Of a stretch of 64,000 bases of DNA, positions 45,401-60,400 are shown piece after piece (the stretch's first letter is position 1; each line of letters begins with the position of its first letter). The notes under the pieces are model-generated. The model worked only from the letters and a program-made list of their open reading frames with translations. It was not told the origin of the DNA and did no database searches. Source of the DNA: Polaribacter sp. MED152 (GTDB lineage Bacteria; Bacteroidota; Bacteroidia; Flavobacteriales; Flavobacteriaceae); contig NC_020830.1 in NCBI RefSeq assembly GCF_000152945.2, positions 1,746,501-1,810,500 of the forward strand, given 5' to 3'. The translations under genes were made by a program, and so were the position numbers.

Positions 45401-48400
45401 TGCCTAATGGAATTACTTTTGATACTGCAACAGGTGAAGTTTCTTCAGATGGAACAGCAACACCTGGAACTTATTCTTTTCAATACAAACTTTGTGAAAT
45501 TGCAGATCCAACGAATTGTACATTACCAGCAGAATATGGTACAGTAAACTTAACTATTTTACTTGATACAGATTTTGACGGAGTTGCAGATATAAATGAC
45601 TTAGATGATGATAATGATGGTATCTTAGATAGTATTGAAGATGCTGGAAACACAGATATAGATTCAGATGGAATTATAAATTCTTTAGATGCAGACTCAG
45701 ATAATGATGGCTGTAATGACTCAAATGAAGTTTATGGTGCAAATGCAGATTCAGACAACAATGGAAAATTTGGTTCAGGTTCACCTACTGTAGATGCTAA
45801 TGGTTTGGTTATTGCAGCTGGTGTAACAGGTAATGCATATAACACACTACCAACTGACAATGATTCAAATGGTACAGATGATTTCTTACAAACTTCAAAA
45901 GCCTTATCAGGCATTACTACACAACCTGTAGATCATTTAACTAATATTAATAGATCTGTTACCTTTTCTGTAACAACTGCAATAAGTGGTTCAGGAACAG
46001 ATGTTAGTTATCAATGGCAAGTAAATGATGGTGGAGTTGGTACTTGGACAGATTTAGCAGACAATAGTTTTTACACAGGTTCTACCTCAGCTAGTTTAGT
46101 TGTAACGCCTAATAATAGCACGTTTAACAGCAATCAATATAGAGTGGTTATCACTACACCATCTTACGTTTGTGACTCAGATGTAACCTCGAATGCTGCT
46201 GTGTTATCTATTATTTCTAACAATATTAGTGCAGATAATGATGCTGCTCAAGTAGTAGAAAAAGTAGCGAATTCATCTATTGTAAATGTATTAACCAATG
46301 ATATTTTAAACAATTCACCAGCACTAATTACAGAAGTAACACTTAGCCAAATAAGTAGTACAAGTGCAGGAATTTCTTTAGACATAGCTACTGGAGATAT
46401 AAGCATTAACGCTAGTGTACTTGCAGGAATTTACTTCTTAGAGTACAGAATTTGTGAAAATGTAGATCCATCTAATTGTTCTAATGGTATTGCAACAATT
46501 GTTGTTCAAAAAGATACTGATGGAGATCAAATTCCAGATCAAACAGATCCAGATATTGACAATGATGGTAATCCAAACGCAACAGATCCTAACACCAATA
46601 TTGCAACTGCAAATAATGATACAGCTACTGCAAAAGTAGCTCAAGCAAAGGATGTAGACATTTTAGCAAATGACGATTTTCTACCAGGTGCAAATACAAC
46701 AATAACACAAACAGGAGGTTCTGCTGCAGGTGTAGTTTCTTTTGATAACACCACAGGTATTTTAACCTATACACCAACTTTAGCAGAAGCTGGTACTGAT
46801 GTAACTATAGAATATCAAGTTACAAATACACCAACATCCGTTTCAAAAACTGCTACTGTTACCATCACTATAGATAATGAAGCAGATTTAAGTATTGCTT
46901 TAACTGTAGATAATAACGCACCAAATGTTGGCGATAATGTAGTGTTTACAATTACATTAACAAATGCTGGCCCAAGCAATGCTACTAATGTAGATGCTAC
47001 TGCTTTATTACCTTCAGGTTATACTTATGCTAGTGCAATTGTTAGTAAAGGAACTTATAACCCAGTAACAGGAAATTGGTTTGTTGGGCCTGTAACTAAT
47101 GCAAATCCTGAGATTATAGCCATTACAGCTTCTGTAAATGCATCAGGAACTTATTCTTTTCCGGCTGAAATTGCATTTGCAGATCAAACAGACCCAGATT
47201 CTACACCTGGAAATGGAAATACAACAGAAGACGATTATGCTACAATTACTGTAACACCAGTTGCTCAAGCTAATTTGGTTACTGTTTTAGCAGTAAATAA
47301 TGCTACACCAAATGAAAATGATGAAATAACTTATCAAATAAAAGTAACCAATAACGGACCTAGTGCAGCTACTAACGTTCAAGTTAATTCTGCTACAATT
47401 CCTTCAGGAATCACTTATATTTCAGATGATGGTTCAGGAGATTATAATTCAACTTCAGGCATTTGGTCTATTGGTAATTTGGCTTCAGGAAACAGTGCAA
47501 CATTGCATATTGTAGGAAGTATAGATTCTGGTGAAGCTGGTAATACCATTAACCAAACTGTTGCAACAACCGCAACTGAAAACGATACAACTACTACAGG
47601 TGATATTTTATCTGCAGATTTAACTGTAAATCAAGCAGCACTTACAACTACAATTGTGGTAGACAATGCAACACCTAATGAAGGTGATACAATAAAATAC
47701 ACTATAACTATTAGCAATTCAGGTGCAAATACTGCAACAGGAATTGAGCTTACTAGTATTTTACCATCAAGCTTAACTTATGTATCAGATAATGGTGCAG
47801 GTGCTTACAATTCAGCAACCGGAATTTGGCAACCAGCTGCTATTGCAAATGGTGCAAATGCTTCTTTAGAAATTACTGCAACCGTAAATTCAGGTACTGC
47901 AGGTAATACCATTTCAACTGCAGTTTCAAAAATAGTAAGCAATCAAAGTACAAGTAATACATTACCTGCAAGTACTGCAGATATTACAGTAAAAAGCATC
48001 AATTTAGTTACTGTAATTTCTGTAGATGATGCCTCACCAAATGAAGGACAAACGATTCAGTATACCATCAACATAAATAATGCTGGTACAGATAATGCAA
48101 CAAACGTTTCTTTAACTGATGTATTACCAAATGGAGTTACCTACGTTTCAGACAATAGTGGTGGTACTTACAATTCAACAACAGGTCTTTGGACAGTTGG
48201 CACTATCAATGCTGGAAATTCTGATTCTTTAATCATTACTGCAACTGTAGATTCTGGAACTGCAGGTAATCATATAGATAATACCATCACCAACATTAGT
48301 GCTACAGAAACAGACACTACAAATACAGGTGATAATTTAACAGCATCTATTACAGTAACTAGTGCAAATTTGGTAACTGTATTGTCAATCACTAATGCAT

Positions 48401-51400
48401 CACCTAATGTAAATGACAACTTTGCCTATACCATTACAGTTACCAATAATGGCCCTGGAAATGCAACAGGTATTTCATTAACTAATGTAGTGCCTAGTGG
48501 TTTAACCTATGTTAGTAATGTTGCTTCAGTAGGGTCTTACAATCAAACAACTGGTTTATGGACTTTAGGTGGTTTAACCAATGGTAATTCTGCAACTTTA
48601 ACGATTAATGCAACTGTTGATGCTAATCAAGGTAATGTTACCAATACAATTAGTACAACTGCTGCAAATGGAGATCAAACAGATGCAACTAATGCAGGAG
48701 ACGTTTTATCACAAAGTTACACACCTACTTCAGCAAACCTTATTACAGTATATTCTGTGAATAATCCAACACCAAATGTTGGTAGTCAGGTTGTATTTTC
48801 AATCACTGTAAACAATGCAGGGCCTAGTAATGAAACAAATGTTTCTTTAACTAGTTTGTTACCATCAGGAGTTACATATATTAGTGATGATGCTTCAGGT
48901 GCCTATAATACCACAACTGGTTTATGGACAATTGGTGCTATAAACGATGGTGCTACTTCTCAATTAAATATTACTGCTTCTGTTGATTCAAATCAAGGAG
49001 GACAAACCATAACAGGATCAACAACAGCTGCTACTGGAAATCAGGTAGATTTAATAACTGCAGGAGATGTACTTTCTGCCAGTTTAAATGTAACTAGTGC
49101 TGATCTTGTAACTATTTTAAGTGTAGATAATGCTACACCAAACGTTGGCCAAAATGTTACGTTCACTATCAATGTAACAAATAATGGTCCAAATGATGAA
49201 ACAAATACAAGTTTAACAAGTCTGTTACCTAATGGATTTGCCTTTGTTAGTGCAACTCCAAGCCAAGGAACTTATAATGATGGTTCAGGCTTATGGACAA
49301 TTGGTAATATTACTCAAAACACTACAGAAACATTAACTATAGTTGCAACTGTAAATAATGATCAAGGAGGAAATACACTTACCGTAAACACAACAGCTGC
49401 TAATGGAGATCAAACAGATCCTACCTCTACTGCTGATGTTTTGTCTGTAAATGTAAATCCTACAAGTACTAATTTAGTTACAGTTTTAAGTTTAAATAAT
49501 AGTGTGCCAAATGAAGGAAGTACTATTAAATATACTATTAATGTTACCAATGTTAGTGCAACAGAAGCTACAAATACTTCATTAACTGCAGGTTTACCTG
49601 CTGGCTTAACTTATGTAAGCAACTCTGCATCTCAAGGTACTTATAATGACTCAACTGGTCTTTGGACTATAGGAGCTATAGGTTCTAATGCAAAAGTTTC
49701 TTTAGAAATCACGGCTACAGTTAACGCTAATACTAGTGGTACTTCAATAACAAATACTATAACTGCAGCTGTAGCAGATCAATCAGATACAAGTAGTGTT
49801 GGAGATGTTTTATCCAAATCACTTACAGTTACAAATTCTAATTTAATAACTGTAAAAACGGTCGATAACCCAACACCAAATATTAATACCAATGTTGTTT
49901 ATACAATTACGGTTTCTAATGTTGGTGCATCAGATCATACAGATGTATCTTTAACAGATTTATTGCCTGCTGGAGTTAGTTATGTAAGCCATACTGAAAG
50001 TCAGGGTACTTATAATCAAACTTCAGGGCTTTGGACTATAGGAAATGTAACAACAAATTCTGATGCAACATTAAGCATAGTTGCTAGTATAGATACAAAT
50101 CAAGGAGGACAATCTATTACAAATACAACTACGGCTGCTAAAGGTAATGAAGCAGATCCGTCAAATGTAGGAGATACTTTATCTGCCACTGTTAACGTAA
50201 CTAGTGCCAATTTAGTTACCGTTCTTAATGTTGATAATAAAAACCCAAATATTGGAGATCAGGTAAAATATACAATTACTGTAACCAATAATGGAGCTTC
50301 TAATGAAGATGCGATTTCTTTAACAAGTATGGTACCTTCAGGTTTAACTTTTGTAAGTGCAAACCCTTCTTCTGGTAGTTATGCTTCAGGAGTTTGGACA
50401 ATAGGAAGTTTAACAGCATTGTCTTCTGCCACAATCGAGTTAATAGCGACAGTAGATTCGAATCAGGCTGGAAACACAATCACATACACAACAACTGCTG
50501 CCTCAGGTAACCAAACAGATCCAACAACAGTTGGTGATGTTTTATCTACTGATATTTTAGTAGCAACATCAAACTTAGTTACAACTATTCGTGTAGATAA
50601 CCCTTCACCAAATGAATTGGAAACGATTGTTTATACCATTTTAGTTAGAAATGCAGGGCCTAATGATGAAACAAATACCAAATTAACTGATGTTTTACCT
50701 TCAGGTGTTACTTACCAAAGTGAAACTGTAACTCAAGGTTCATATAATAATAGTACTGGTTTATGGACTATAGGAACTTTAACAAATGGAGCAACAGCTA
50801 CTCTAGAAATCACAGCCACTGTTGATGCCAATGAAGGTGGAAATACAATTACAAATACAATAAGTGCTGCTTCAGGTGATGTTGTAGACTTAGATACAAC
50901 AGGCGATATTTTATCTGCAAGTATTACTGTAGAAGATGCAAAATTAGTAACTACTTTATTTGTAAATAATACTACTCCAAATGAAGGTGATGAGGTTACA
51001 TATACGTATACAGTGGTTAACAATGGCCCATCAACAGATAGAAATATTGAATTAACAAGCCAATTGCCTGCAGGCTTAACTTTAGTTTCGGCTACTGAAA
51101 GTCAAGGTTCTTATGATCAAAATACTGGACTTTGGCAAATTGGAAACTTAGCAAATGGTGCCAATGCTACTTTAATAGTAAAAGCAACTGTAAACGCAAG
51201 TACAGGAGGTTCTACGATTACAACAACAACTACAAAAGCAGAAGGTGACCATACCAATGCATCTACAACAGGAAATGTGTTATCTGCCTCTATAAACGTA
51301 ACTACAGTTAATTTAGTTACTACGAAATCAGTTGATAATCCTGTACCTAATGAAGGTGATACTGTTATTTATACCATAAATGTTTCTAACATTAGTAAAA

Positions 51401-54400
51401 CAAATGCTACAAATGTTTCTTTAACAGATGAATTACCAACAGGTGTAAGTTTTGTAAGTAGCTCAGCTACAGCAGGTTCATATGACATTACTAGTAAAAT
51501 ATGGACCATTGGAAATATAAATCAAGGAGATACAGAGACTTTAAATATAACAGCAACAGTAGATCCAGGGACATTAGGTAATGTAATTACCAATACTATT
51601 TCTGCTAGAGCTGCAGGAGATCAAACAGATGGTACAACTGCTGGAGATGATTTAACAGCAGATATTACTGTTAGTGCATCAGATTTAGTAACTGTAGTTG
51701 CAGTAGATAATCCAACTCCGAATGTAGATGATATCATTGAGTATACAATTACTGTAATAAACAACAGAGGTTTAAGTGATACTAATATTTCTTTGACAGA
51801 TCAATTACCTGCAGGTGTAACTTTAAGTGGAATACCAACAGCATCGCAAGGAACCTATGATTCAGGAACTGGTGTTTGGACCATTGGTACTTTAAATTCT
51901 GGTGATAAAGTTACTTTAAAAATTAAAGCGACTATAAATTCAGATCAAGGAGGACAAACAATAACGAATACTATAGATTCAGTTGCGAGTGGTGATCAAG
52001 CAGATCCAACAACTAACGGAGATATTACTAGTGTTGATGTAAACGTTACAAGTGCAAACTTAGTAACAACTATTAGAGTTGATAATCCAAATCCGAATGT
52101 TGGTGATACCATTAAGTACTTGATTAGTGTTACCAATAATGGCCCAAGTGATGAGACTAATACAAGTTTAACAGCGCAATTACCTACTGGAGTTACTTAC
52201 AGTGCAGATAATGCAAGTTCTGGTACTTATAATTCAGTTTCTGGTTTATGGACCATAGGTAGTATTGCAAAATTTACTACTGTAACTTTAGAATTAACAG
52301 CAACTGTAGATGCAAATACTGGTGGAACTACCATAAGCAATGTAATTACTGCTGCAAATGGAGATCAAACAGACCCAACAACTACAGGTGATAATTTACA
52401 ATCGGATATTATAGTACAAACAGCAGATTTAATTACCCAATTATCAGTAGATAATACTACTCCAAATGAAGGTGATACTGTAGTTTATACTTTATCCGTT
52501 AGAAATTCTGGGCCAAACTCAGAGTCTGGTATTAATTTAACAAATGTACTACCTTCAGGAGTAACTTATGTATCGAATTCACCAAGTCAAGGTACTTATA
52601 CTTCAGGAAGTGGTTTATGGAATGTTGGTACATTATCTAATGGAAGTATTGCAACCTTAACTATAAATGCAACTGTTGATGCAAATACTGCAGGCTCTGC
52701 AATTGTTGCTACAACAACAGCAGCTTCAGGTACAGTAACAGATCCAAATACAAATGGCGATAATCTAACAGCAACTATAAATGTATTAGGTGCAAAATTA
52801 TTAACCAATGTTGTAGTTTCTAATGCTTCACCAAATGAAGGAGACATTGTAACATATACAATTACAGTTACCAATAACGGACCAACTGCAGATGAGAATA
52901 TTAGTTTAACAAGTTTTGTTCCTTCTGGATTAACTTATAACAGCGATTCTGCTTCTCAAGGAAGTTTTATTCCTGGAACAGGAGTTTGGTCTATAGGGAA
53001 TTTAGCGAATGGAGCTCAAGCTACCTTAGTGGTAACGTCACAAGTTAACAATAATACTGGTGGTACTTCAATTACAGTTAATACTACTGCTGCAGACGGA
53101 GATCATACAAGTAGTACTTTATCTTCTAATGTATTAAGTGCAGTAATGAATGTTACAAGTGTAGATTTAGTTACCACTATAAGTGTAGACAATCCTGTAC
53201 CTAATGAAGGAAATACTATTGAGTATACAGTTAATGTATCTAACATAAGTAGTACAAATGCAACCAATGTTTCTTTAACTAGTTTATTACCTTCAGGGCT
53301 TAGTATAGTTGGCTCAGCATCTGTATCTTCTGGAACTTACAACAGTAGTTCTGGCTTATGGTCTATAGGAACTTTATCAAAAGGAAACAAAGCTACCTTA
53401 ACCTTAACAGCAACAGTAGATGCTGGTACAATTGGTAGTGTTATTACGAATACTACAACTGCTGCAGTAGCAGATCAATCAGATGTTAGTAATTCTGGAG
53501 ATGTTTTATCTGTGCCTATCACAGTTACTGGTGGTAATTTAATTACGGTAAAAACGGTAGACAATACATCACCAAACACAGGAGATACTGTAAATTATAC
53601 CATCACTTTAACCAATAATGGGCCATCTGCTTACACTAATGTTGTATTTACTGATAATTTACCATCAGGTGTAACTTATGTGGGTAGTTCAGCAAGTCAA
53701 GGTACTTATTCAAATGGGAATCAACTTTGGACAGTTGGTACAATTCCAGCAAATAGTACTGCAACTCTGCAAATTACAGCTACAATTAATGCTGATAAAG
53801 GTGGTGATACAATTGTAAGTACCATAACACCTGCAACAGCAGATGAAGCAGATGTATCTACAATTGGTGATGTTTTAGAAGCAAGTTTAACAGTTACTAG
53901 TTCTAATTTAATAACATCAATCTCATTAGATAATACAAATCCTAATGTTGGTGATACTGTAAACTACACCATTGTTGTTACCAATAATGGACCTAATGAT
54001 GAGAATAACATCACACTAGAAGATTATGTGCCAACTGGTTTAACATTTGCAAGTGCAACAGCAAGTCAAGGTTCATATGCATCATCAACAGGAATTTGGA
54101 ATATAGGTACTATTAATGAATTTGGAAGTGCTACTCTTACCATTTCTGCAACTGTAGATTCTGGAACAAATGCACAAACCATAACAAATACAATAACACA
54201 AAGAGCAATTGGTGATCAAACAGACCCAACAACTGCTGGAGATGATTTAGAAGCTAACTTAACAGTATCTAGTGCAAATTTAATTACGGTAATTAGTGTA
54301 AACAACCCAACACCTAATGAAGGTGAAGCAGTAAACTATACAATTACTGTAACCAATAATGGGCCAAATGACGAATCATCTGTTAGTTTAACAAGTTTAT

Positions 54401-57400
54401 TACCAAGTGATATTAACTTTAATTCTGCAATTGTTGCACAAGGTAGTTATTCATCTACTTCAGGTATTTGGACTATTGGTAATTTATCTAAAAACACCTC
54501 TACTACTTTAACCTTATTAGGTACAGTTGCAAGTGGTGCAGCACAAAATAATCCAATAACGACAAGTACAACAGCTGCTCAAGGTAATATTGCAGATTCA
54601 AATACTGCAGGAGATGTACTGTCTGTAGCTATAAATGTTACACAAAGTGATTTAATTACAACTATTGCAGTAGATAATCCTACACCTAATGAAGGTGATA
54701 CAGTTACTTACACAATAACAGTAAATAATAACGGACCAAATGATGAAACAAACGCATCTTTAACATCAGTTTTACCAACAGGTTTAACTTTTGTAAGTTC
54801 ATCTTTACCTGGAGCTTATAACCAAGCAACTGGTTTATGGACAATAGGAAATATCTCTAAAAATTCATCTAAAACTTTAACTATTTCAGCTACTGTAAAT
54901 GCAAATACTTTTGGTAATACCATTACTGCATCAACAACAGCTGCTAATGGAGATCAAGCAGATCCTAGCACTGCAAACGATGTACTTTCTACCACCATAA
55001 CTGTTGGTAACTTTACAGATATTGTATTATCGAAAACAGTAGATAACAGCACTCCTAATATTGGAGATACTATAGATTACACAATTTCTGTAACCAATAA
55101 TGGGCCAGCCAATGCAACAAATGTTGTTATTACAGATGTTCTTCCTGCAGGATTAACTTTTGTAAATGAAATTGCTGGTTCTGGGGTTTGGAATGCAACA
55201 AATTCTACTTGGACGTTAGCTACTTTACCAAATGGCGAAACTAGAAATTTAACGATTACTGCAACTGTAAATGCAGATCAAGGAGGAAATACCATTACCA
55301 ATACAATTTCTAATACGCAAGATCAAGTAGATTCAAATGCTACTCAAGATGATAATTCAGAAGCAATTACAGTAACATCAGTAGATTTATTTGCTACTAA
55401 AACAGTAGATAACAACAATCCTAATGAAGGTGATGTAATTAGCTATAGCATAAGAGTAACCAACAATACAGGCTCAGACACTGCAACAAATGTGGCTATT
55501 ACAGATGTTTTACCAACTGGAGTAACTTATTTAAGTAATACTGCAACTAATGGTTCTTATAATTCAGGATCAGGTTTATGGTCTATTGGAACTTTAGCTA
55601 GTGGTGCAAATGCCTTATTAATTATTGATGCACAAGTAAATGCAGGTACTTTAGGTACAACTATTGTAAATACAGCAAGTACATTAATTTCAGATCAAGC
55701 AGATAACAATACAACTGCAGATGATTTATCTGAATCAATAACGGTAACTAGCACTGATTTAGTTACAACCAAAACTGTAAATACTGCAACACCTACAGAA
55801 GGTGAAGACATTATTTATACGTTAACAGTAACTAATAATGCTGGTAACAACGCAACTAATGTTAGTTTGGTAGATAGGTTACCAAATGGTGTAACCTACA
55901 AATCTGATGATGCAGGTACTTATAATGCTACCTCAGGAATTTGGACAATTGGTGATTTATCTGCAGGAAACAATGCTACCATAAATATTACAGCTACTGT
56001 AAATGGAGGTACTGCAAACACTAGCATTACCAACACAACTTCTGCAGCAACAGCAGATCAAGCAGATTCAACTACTGTTGGAGATAGTTTAGCTGCCACA
56101 ATTAACGTAGTTAGTGCAGATCTTGTTACAACAAACACTGTAAATGTAACTGAAGCAAATGTAGGCGATACTGTTATTTACACAATTACTGTAATCAATA
56201 ATGGACCAAGTTCTGCAAGTGGAATTACTTTAATAGATCAATTACCTAGTGGAGTAACCTATGTTTCCGATGATAGTTCAGGGGCATATGATAATACTAC
56301 TGGAGTTTGGACAATTGGTAGTTTACTAAATGGGGAATCTAATGTTTTAGAAATAACAGCAACAGTAAATGCATCTGCTGCTGGTAAAACTGTTACAAAT
56401 GCAATTTCTCAAGAAGCACAAGGTGCAGAAGTAGATCCTACAATTACGAATGATAATTTAGTATCATCTTTTAATGTAATATCTAATGATTTAGTAACCT
56501 CATTAACTGTTGATAAAACAAATCCGAATGAAGGTGATGCTATTCTTTATACATTAACCATTACAAATAATGGACCTAGTAATGCAACTGGAGTAACAAT
56601 CACTGATAATTTACCTGTTGGAGTTACTTATACCAATCATGCTACTAGTGAAGGTTCTTACAATAATGGTTCTGGAGTTTGGAATGTTGGTGCTATTGCA
56701 AAAGGTAGTGTAGCTACTTTAACTATTAATGCAACCGTTAACACTACTACTGGAGGAACTACCATTACCAATACAACTAATAATGCAACTGCTAATAATT
56801 CAGATCCTGATACGTCTAACAATTCAGATAGTGTTGCAATAACGATAGGAAATGATGCAGATATAGTACTCACAAATACTGTAGATAATGCTTCACCAAA
56901 TATTGGAGATACTGTTACTTTTATTGTTACTGCAACAAATAATGGGCCTACAGAAGTTCAGAATTTGGTTATTGAAAACACTATTCCAAGTGGTTTAACC
57001 ATTACCTCTGCCTCTCCAAGTAATGGAACTTTTACAAGTCCAAATTGGACGATTGGTAGTTTAGCTAGTGGTACTACAGAAACTTTAACTATAGAAGCTA
57101 CTGTAGATTCAGGTACAGCAGGTAAAACTTTTACAAGTTTAGTTTCTAATACCCAAAATCAAACAGATAGTAACTTAACAACAGATGATTTATCAGCATC
57201 ATTAACCGTACAAAGTGCAAACTTAATTACAAGTAAATCCGTAAATGTTACTACTCCAAATGAAAATGACGTAATCACTTATACTATTTCTGTTACTAAT
57301 GATGGGCCAAGTGATGCAACAGGCGTTTCTTTAACAGATGTTTTACCAACTGATGTTACCTATGCCAGTGATGACAGTTCTGGATCTTACAATAATGTTA

Positions 57401-60400
57401 CAGGAGTTTGGACGATTGGTAATTTAGCTAATGGTGCTACTATTAGTTTAAACATAAATGCAACAGTTAATGCAGGTACTTCTGGTACATCAATAGTAAA
57501 TGTTACTTCTAGAGCAACTGCAGATCAAACTGATTTGGTAACAAGTGGAGATGATTTAGACGCTTCATTTACAGTGGCAAGCTCTGAGCTAGTTACACAA
57601 ATATCTGTAGATAATACAACACCTAATGAAGGTGATATTGTTACTTATTCAATTCTAGTAAATAACCAAGGAGTTAACGATGCAACTGGTATTAGTTTAA
57701 CAGCATTTTTACCAACAGACATTTCTTTTACCAATTTTACAGCACCTGCAGGAACAAGCTATAATCAAGGTTCAGGGTTATGGACTATTGGAAACTTAGC
57801 AACCAATGCTAGTAAAACATTAACTATTGAAGGGCAAGTAAATATTGGTACTGGAGGTACAACCATAACCAGCACAACTACTGAAGCTGTAGGAGATCAA
57901 ACAGATCCAAACAACGTTCCAGATATATTAAGTGTTGCTTTAACTGTTGAAAATTCTTCAGATATTGAAATTACAAAAACCGTAAATAATAACAATCCTA
58001 ATGAGGGTGATACAATTACATATACCATAACTGCAACCAACAAATCTGGAGCAGAAGTAACTAATTTTGTACTTACAGATGCATTACCAAATGGATTAAC
58101 TTTTGGTAATGTTACTGCTTCATCAGGAGTTTGGTCTGCACCAAATTGGAGCATATCTAAATTATCTGTAAATGATCCGCAAACGTTAATTGTTGAAGCT
58201 TTAGTAGATGCAGGAACTGGTGGTTTAAGTTTAACCAACAATGTTACACATACACAAGATCAAACAGATACAAATGCTTCTGCAGATGATTTATCTGAGA
58301 CTGTTATTGTAACATCATCAGATCTAGTAACTGTAAAAACGGTAGACAATGCAACACCAAATGAAGGTGATACCATCAACTACACAATTGTGGTTACCAA
58401 TAATGGTGGTAGTGATGCTACTAATGTAAATCTTACAGATAATTTACCTACAGGTGTAACTTATGTAAGTCATACCACAACTTCAGGATCATATAACACA
58501 GGTTCTGGTTTATGGGATGGTTTTAATCTTACAAATGGCGATTCAGAAACCTTAACAATTACTGCTACAGTAAATGCAGGAACTGGCGCCAGTACAATAA
58601 CAAATACAGCAATTACAGCTCAATCAGATCAATCAGACCCAACAACAACTGGAGATGTATTATCTGCTTCTATAACTGTAACAAGTACTAATTTAGTGAC
58701 TGTAAAATCTGTAAGTAATAGCACACCAAATGAAGGTGATGTAGTTGTGTACAGCATAGAAGTTTCAAACAATGGGCCATCTGATGCTAGCAATGTTAGT
58801 CTAACAGATATTTTACCAAATGGTGTAACTTATGTTTCTGATGATTCAGCTGGAAATTACAATACAACTTCTGGGGTTTGGACAATTGGTAATATTGCAA
58901 ACGGAACAACAAAAACTTTAAATATTTCTGCAAGCGTAGATGCTGGTACAGGTGCAAATCAAACTACAATTACCAACACAACAACTGCTGCAATTGGTGA
59001 TCAATCAGACCCAACTACTTCAGGCGATGTTTTATCAGCAAGCATAAATGTAAATAGTGTTGATTTAATTACAGTAAAAACTGTAGATAATGCAAGTCCG
59101 AATATTAATGATACTGTAAAATATTCAATTGCAGTTTCTAACTCAGGACCAAATTCAGCAAATAATGTTTCATTAACGGATGTTTTACCAGCTGGTGTAA
59201 CTTATGTTTCAGATAATTCTGCGGGTGCTTATAATTTAACTACAGGAGTTTGGACAATAGGAACTGTTTCAAATGGACAAACAAAAGTTCTTGAAATTAC
59301 TGCAACAGTAGATTCAGATCAAGGAGGAAATACAATTACCAATACTACTACCCTAGCCACTGGTGATGAAGCAGATTCAGACAACTCTACAGATGTTTTA
59401 TCAGCAACCATTAATGTAACAAGTAGTAATTTAATCACTAAAAAGAGCATTACAACAAGTAGTGGAAATGGTACTTCTTTTGAAGGTGAAGTAATTACGT
59501 ACACCATTTCTGTTTTAAATGATGGTTCTTCTAATGCAACCAATGTTTCATTAACAGATGTATTACCAGTTGGTGTAACTTACGTAACTCATACTACCAC
59601 AAGCGGATTATACAACAGTGCTTCTGGAGATTGGTTAATTGGCGACATTACAAACAATGATACTGTATTCTTAAACATTACAGCTTCTGTAGATGTTGGT
59701 CAAGCAGGCAATACTATTACAAATACAGTTACCAAAGCAATAGGTGATCAATCAGATCCAACAGATGCTGGAAACGAATTATCAGCTTCTATAATTATAG
59801 ATAATTTAGCAGATGTAGTAGTTTCAAAAACAGTAGATAATAATAACCCTAATGTTGGTGATGTAATTACATACACACTTGTAGCCACAAATAAAGGCCC
59901 AGCAAGAGTAACCAATTTAGTAATTACAGATAATTTACCTACAGGCTTAACATTTGGTAATGCAATACCTACACAAGGAGTTTGGACTGCACCAAATTGG
60001 ACAATTAGTTCATTAGATTCAGGAGATTCTGCAACTTTACAACTAGAGGTAACAGTAGATGCAAATACAGGAGGACAAACGTTAGTGAATAACCTTACTG
60101 TTACTCAAGATCAAACAGATTCTGATGCTACAGCAGATGATTTAACCGAAACAATTACAGTTACTAGTTCAGATTTAGTAACTACCAAAACAGTTGATTT
60201 ATCTACAGTTAATGAAGGTGACACCATTTTATATAGCATCTTAGTAGAAAACAATGGTACTAGTGATGCAACAAATGTAAATCTTACAGATGTTTTACCC
60301 ACTGGAGTTACTTATTTAAGTGATGATAGTGTAGGAACTTACAATCCTAATACAGGTTTATGGATTTTAGGTGATGTAGTAGCAGGCTCGTCTAAAACAC

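Noticed and set aside
50733..51023. Open frames on the minus strand across the adhesin repeats (also 52596-52874, 56658-56873, 57897-58241, 59319-59543)
   Set aside because: They recur at corresponding points of the repeats because of codon composition; they have no plausible start context and no recognisable domain.
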